DNA of 64,000 bases. Source: Brevibacillus_H ginsengisoli. GTDB taxonomy: Bacteria > Bacillota > Bacilli > Brevibacillales > Brevibacillaceae. The notes under the pieces were generated by a model. That model made no database searches, was not told the DNA's origin, and saw only the letters and a list, made by a program, of their open reading frames with translations. The position numbers and the translations under genes were made by a program. How positions within the stretch are numbered: the first letter of the stretch is position 1; each line of letters begins with the position of its first letter. Shown one piece after another: positions 61,992 to 64,000 of this stretch. Location: positions 1 to 64,000 of the forward strand of contig NZ_JBNJQR010000004.1 of NCBI RefSeq assembly GCF_050113715.1. Direction: 5' to 3'.

Positions 61992-63111
61992 TTATTCTCC
62001 TGTATTCAAGCGAGAACGCAAATACGCATCAATGAACTGGTCGATCTCTCCGTCCATTACAGCCTGAACGTTCCCTGATTCCACATTCGTCCGATGATCC
62101 TTAACCATGCTGTATGGATGGAACACGTACGAGCGAATCTGGCTGCCCCAAGCAATGTCTTTTTGCTCGCCTTGAATTGCTTGAATGGTTTTCTCCTGCT
62201 CTTCGCGTTTGCGCTCGAACAACTTCGCAGCGAGCATTTTCATGGCGCGCTCGCGGTTTTTAATCTGGGAGCGCTCTGTTTGGCAAGTTACCACGATGCC
62301 ACTTGGCAAGTGAGTAATCCGAACGGCAGAGTCCGTTGTATTGATGTGCTGTCCACCTGCACCGCTGGAACGGTACGTATCGATCTTGAGATCTTCCGAG
62401 CGAATATCCACGTCCAGATCATCCTCAATTTCAGGCAGCACGTTGCAAGAAACGAAAGAGGTATGACGGCGTCCAGAGGAATCAAATGGCGAGATTCGCA
62501 CCAGTCGATGGACACCCTTCTCTGTTTTCAGGTAGCCGTAAGCGTTGTGTCCTTTAATCAGCAAAGTAACACTCTTCACCCCAGCTTCATCACCTGGCAG
62601 GTAGTCGAGGGTTTCGACTTTAAAGCCTTTTTTCTCAGCCCATCGCGTGTACATACGCAGGAGCATCTCCGCCCAGTCCTGTGATTCCGTTCCTCCTGCT
62701 CCTGGATGAAGCTCAAGGATGGCATTGTTCTTATCGTATTGATCGCTTAACAAAAGCTCCAGCTCGAAGCTCTCAAATTGTTTTTTCAACTCTTGTGTGC
62801 CTTCATAAAGCTCCGGGATCAGGGAAGCCTCTCCCTCTTCAATCGCCATCTCAAGCATGAGTTGCAAATCGTCATAAGAGCTATCCAATTTGTTCATGGT
62901 GTCTACGAGACTTTTGATCGCATTTAGCTCACTGATGGTCTTCTGGGCGCTGTCATTGTCATCCCAGAAATCAGGAGCAATCATACGATCCTCTAATTCT
63001 CCAATACGGTCTTGCTTCACTGGCAGGTCAAAGAGACCCCCTGATATCTGCTAATCGCTTAGCCATGTTGTTCATTTCTTGTTTGACGTCAGCCACGTCG
63101 ATTAAAGCCAT
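61992..63111 (-). CDS. prfB: Peptide chain release factor 2 (with programmed +1 frameshift)
   Basis: A 372-residue release factor that reads UGA and UAA. The gene begins at ATG 63111 (MALIDVADVKQEMNN) with GAGGTGG 8 bases upstream and runs 27 codons to an in-frame TGA (63028-63030); a +1 shift there joins DLPVKQDRIG. The downstream part has the codon-recognition tripeptide in RISPFDSSG and the catalytic GGQ in SSGAGGQHINTTDSAV. Start and end given span both frames. Confidence 0.95.
63028..63042 (-). promoter_or_regulatory. prfB programmed frameshift site
   Basis: Minus strand AGGGGGTCTCTTTGA: an internal Shine-Dalgarno-like AGGGGG (63037-63042) three bases before the slippery CTT-TGA-C, as in the E. 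coli autoregulatory site. Confidence 0.95.
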
Positions 63112-63182
63112 ACGAAATACCACCTCTGCGGTTTTTTAGCTATACATTATTGTATCTGATTTTGTTAGGAGTGCAACTGGGG

Positions 63183-63400
63183 GAAGAAAAGACTTTGGCC
63201 CTGTATCGCTCTGTTTAAGCTCGCTTGTAGCATCAACTGTCCGCCCCGTTCACTACGGAAGGGAGTCGACAAGAAAATCACTTCGTTTCTTATTGACGTA
63301 AAGAATGCCGACTCTTATCCTTCCTACGTTCTCTGCGCTTTGTTTCGCTTAAAATGAGCTTTAAGTGCCAAAGTCTTTTCTTCAGGCTTACGCGAAAGGA
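63183..63400 (+). repeat. Dispersed structured element, copy C
   Basis: A 218-bp element between prfB and secA. Outer arms 63183-63199 and 63367-63383 form a perfect 17-bp inverted repeat. The inner stem GGAAGGGAGTCG / CGACTC-(TTAT)-CCTTCC is as in copy A, and about 75 bp around it are almost identical to copy A. The CGATGAGA hairpin is deleted. The tail GGCTTACGCGAAAGG is kept and is followed by a terminator hairpin instead of the A/B-type tail hairpin. The rest of the 385-bp gap has nothing I recognise. Confidence 0.85.
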
Positions 63401-63430
63401 AAAAAGTCCGCAAAAAGCGGACTTTTTTTG
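63400..63430. terminator. Bidirectional terminator after secA
   Basis: AAAGTCCGC-AAAAA-GCGGACTTT hairpin with T-runs in both directions; ends secA on the minus strand and any plus-strand transcript of copy C. Confidence 0.85.
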
Positions 63431-63496
63431 TATTTATTACGCTAACGGCTGCGAAGATCTACCCAATCCGACAAACCTAATCTGACGATAATCGCC

Positions 63497-64000
63497 TTAT
63501 CGATTACGCTTATCCTGACGGCGCTTTTCTTGCTCCATTTGGCGGCGTTTCGCACGGTTACCCGATTCCGGATCGGCATCCCCAGAAGTTTCGCTGGTTG
63601 GACGATCGGATGGGCCAGAAGTTTTTAATTGCTCCTGATGAGCGGCTTGACCTTTGACAACCTCTTGACGCTCCAGGTTTTGGCTTACCTCAGCTTTCAT
63701 GACATACATCGCTACTTCTTCTTCGATGCTGGCAACCATTCCTTGGAACATCTCATATCCTTCGAATTGATATTCGCGAAGCGGGTCATTTTGCGCATAC
63801 GCGCGTAGGTGGATACCTTGGCGAAGTTGTTCCATCGCATCAATATGATCCATCCACTTACTATCAACCGCACGTAGTACGACTACTTTTTCGAATTCGC
63901 GCATCATCTCGCCAATTTCAGTTTCACGGTTGGCATATTGACGATCCGCTTCTTCTTTGAGGAATTCCAGAATCTCTTCGGCTTCCTTCCCTTTAAGATC
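63497..64000 (-). CDS. secA: Protein translocase ATPase SecA (C-terminal part)
   Basis: The last 168 codons of secA; the gene continues beyond the right edge. The helical scaffold and IRA1 region are clear: KVVVLRAVDSKWMDHIDAMEQLRQGIHLRAYAQ and DPLREYQFEGYEMFQGM. The tail is unusual: after about 30 polar residues it ends NRAKRRQMEQEKRRQDKRNR, with no cysteines, so the SEC-C zinc motif (CxCxSGxxYKxCCG) found in B. subtilis SecA is missing. No Cys-rich stretch appears downstream in any frame. Confidence 0.95.
   Translation of the reverse strand, partial: DLKGKEAEEILEFLKEEADRQYANRETEIGEMMREFEKVVVLRAVDSKWMDHIDAMEQLRQGIHLRAYAQNDPLREYQFEGYEMFQGMVASIEEEVAMYVMKAEVSQNLERQEVVKGQAAHQEQLKTSGPSDRPTSETSGDADPESGNRAKRRQMEQEKRRQDKRNR

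Noticed and set aside
1..64000. CRISPR arrays, insertion sequences or prophage genes
   Set aside because: No array-like spaced direct repeats, transposase or phage genes were found; the window is core chromosome apart from the dispersed element.

Overview
The window looks like a chromosomal segment of a Gram-positive, endospore-forming Bacillales species, most probably Brevibacillus or a close relative in Paenibacillaceae. This is inference from gene content: hisZ with short hisG, MinJ next to a Ctp protease, an M23 hydrolase and ftsXE, a carAB-containing arginine cluster, lutABC, HPr kinase, a LexA box of Bacillus type and CCA-encoding tRNA genes. GC is moderate. Nearly all genes lie on the minus strand, in line with a ribosomal RNA operon that leaves the window at its left edge.

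Layout, left to right. 1-490: 5' end of a 16S rRNA gene with boxA and tandem promoters. 490-4980: a PTS-dependent dihydroxyacetone kinase operon (dhaK, dhaL, dhaM, HPr-like protein) behind a near-perfect sigma-54 promoter, with its probable activator upstream; that activator carries its own HPr-like domain. 5150-11830: histidine operon hisZGDBHAF(IE). 11840-16650: a 1551-residue secreted protein of twelve Ig-like (Big_5) repeats. 17000-20440: hexapeptide acetyltransferase, hprK, an AgrC-like sensor kinase and a small membrane protein. 20560-25500: uvrB-uvrA under a LexA box. 25500-26510: an unusual FlgD-like protein behind a sigma-D promoter. 26880-32800: minJ, ctp, M23 peptidase, ftsX, ftsE (division and wall). 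33000-38000: iron alcohol dehydrogenase, PspA pair, ATPase, HxlR regulator with divergent DUF899 protein. 38100-40930: argG-argH. 40950-44800: TetR plus an HlyD-ABC drug exporter. 44880-54290: SDR enzyme and the argC-argB-argD-carA-carB-argF cluster. 54300-58970: cytochrome c, YciI protein and lutABC with its GntR regulator. 59080-59320: two tRNA-Leu genes. 59370-61990: LysR regulator divergent from a NamA-type ene reductase and a DinB-like protein. 62000-64000: prfB with its programmed frameshift, and the C-terminal part of secA.

Regulation is legible in many places: LexA at uvrB, sigma-D at the FlgD-like gene, sigma-54 at dhaK, arginine boxes over the -35 elements of argG, carA and argC, and palindromes at the exporter, lut and namA loci. 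The arginine cluster lacks argJ and the histidine operon lacks hisC and a histidinol-phosphatase gene.

The most notable unexplained item is a dispersed intergenic element of about 220-290 bp present three times (16702-16994 plus, 26607-26886 minus, 63183-63400 plus). Its ends pair with each other and several helices are kept by compensatory base changes between copies, which points to a folded RNA or single-stranded DNA rather than a plain repeat.
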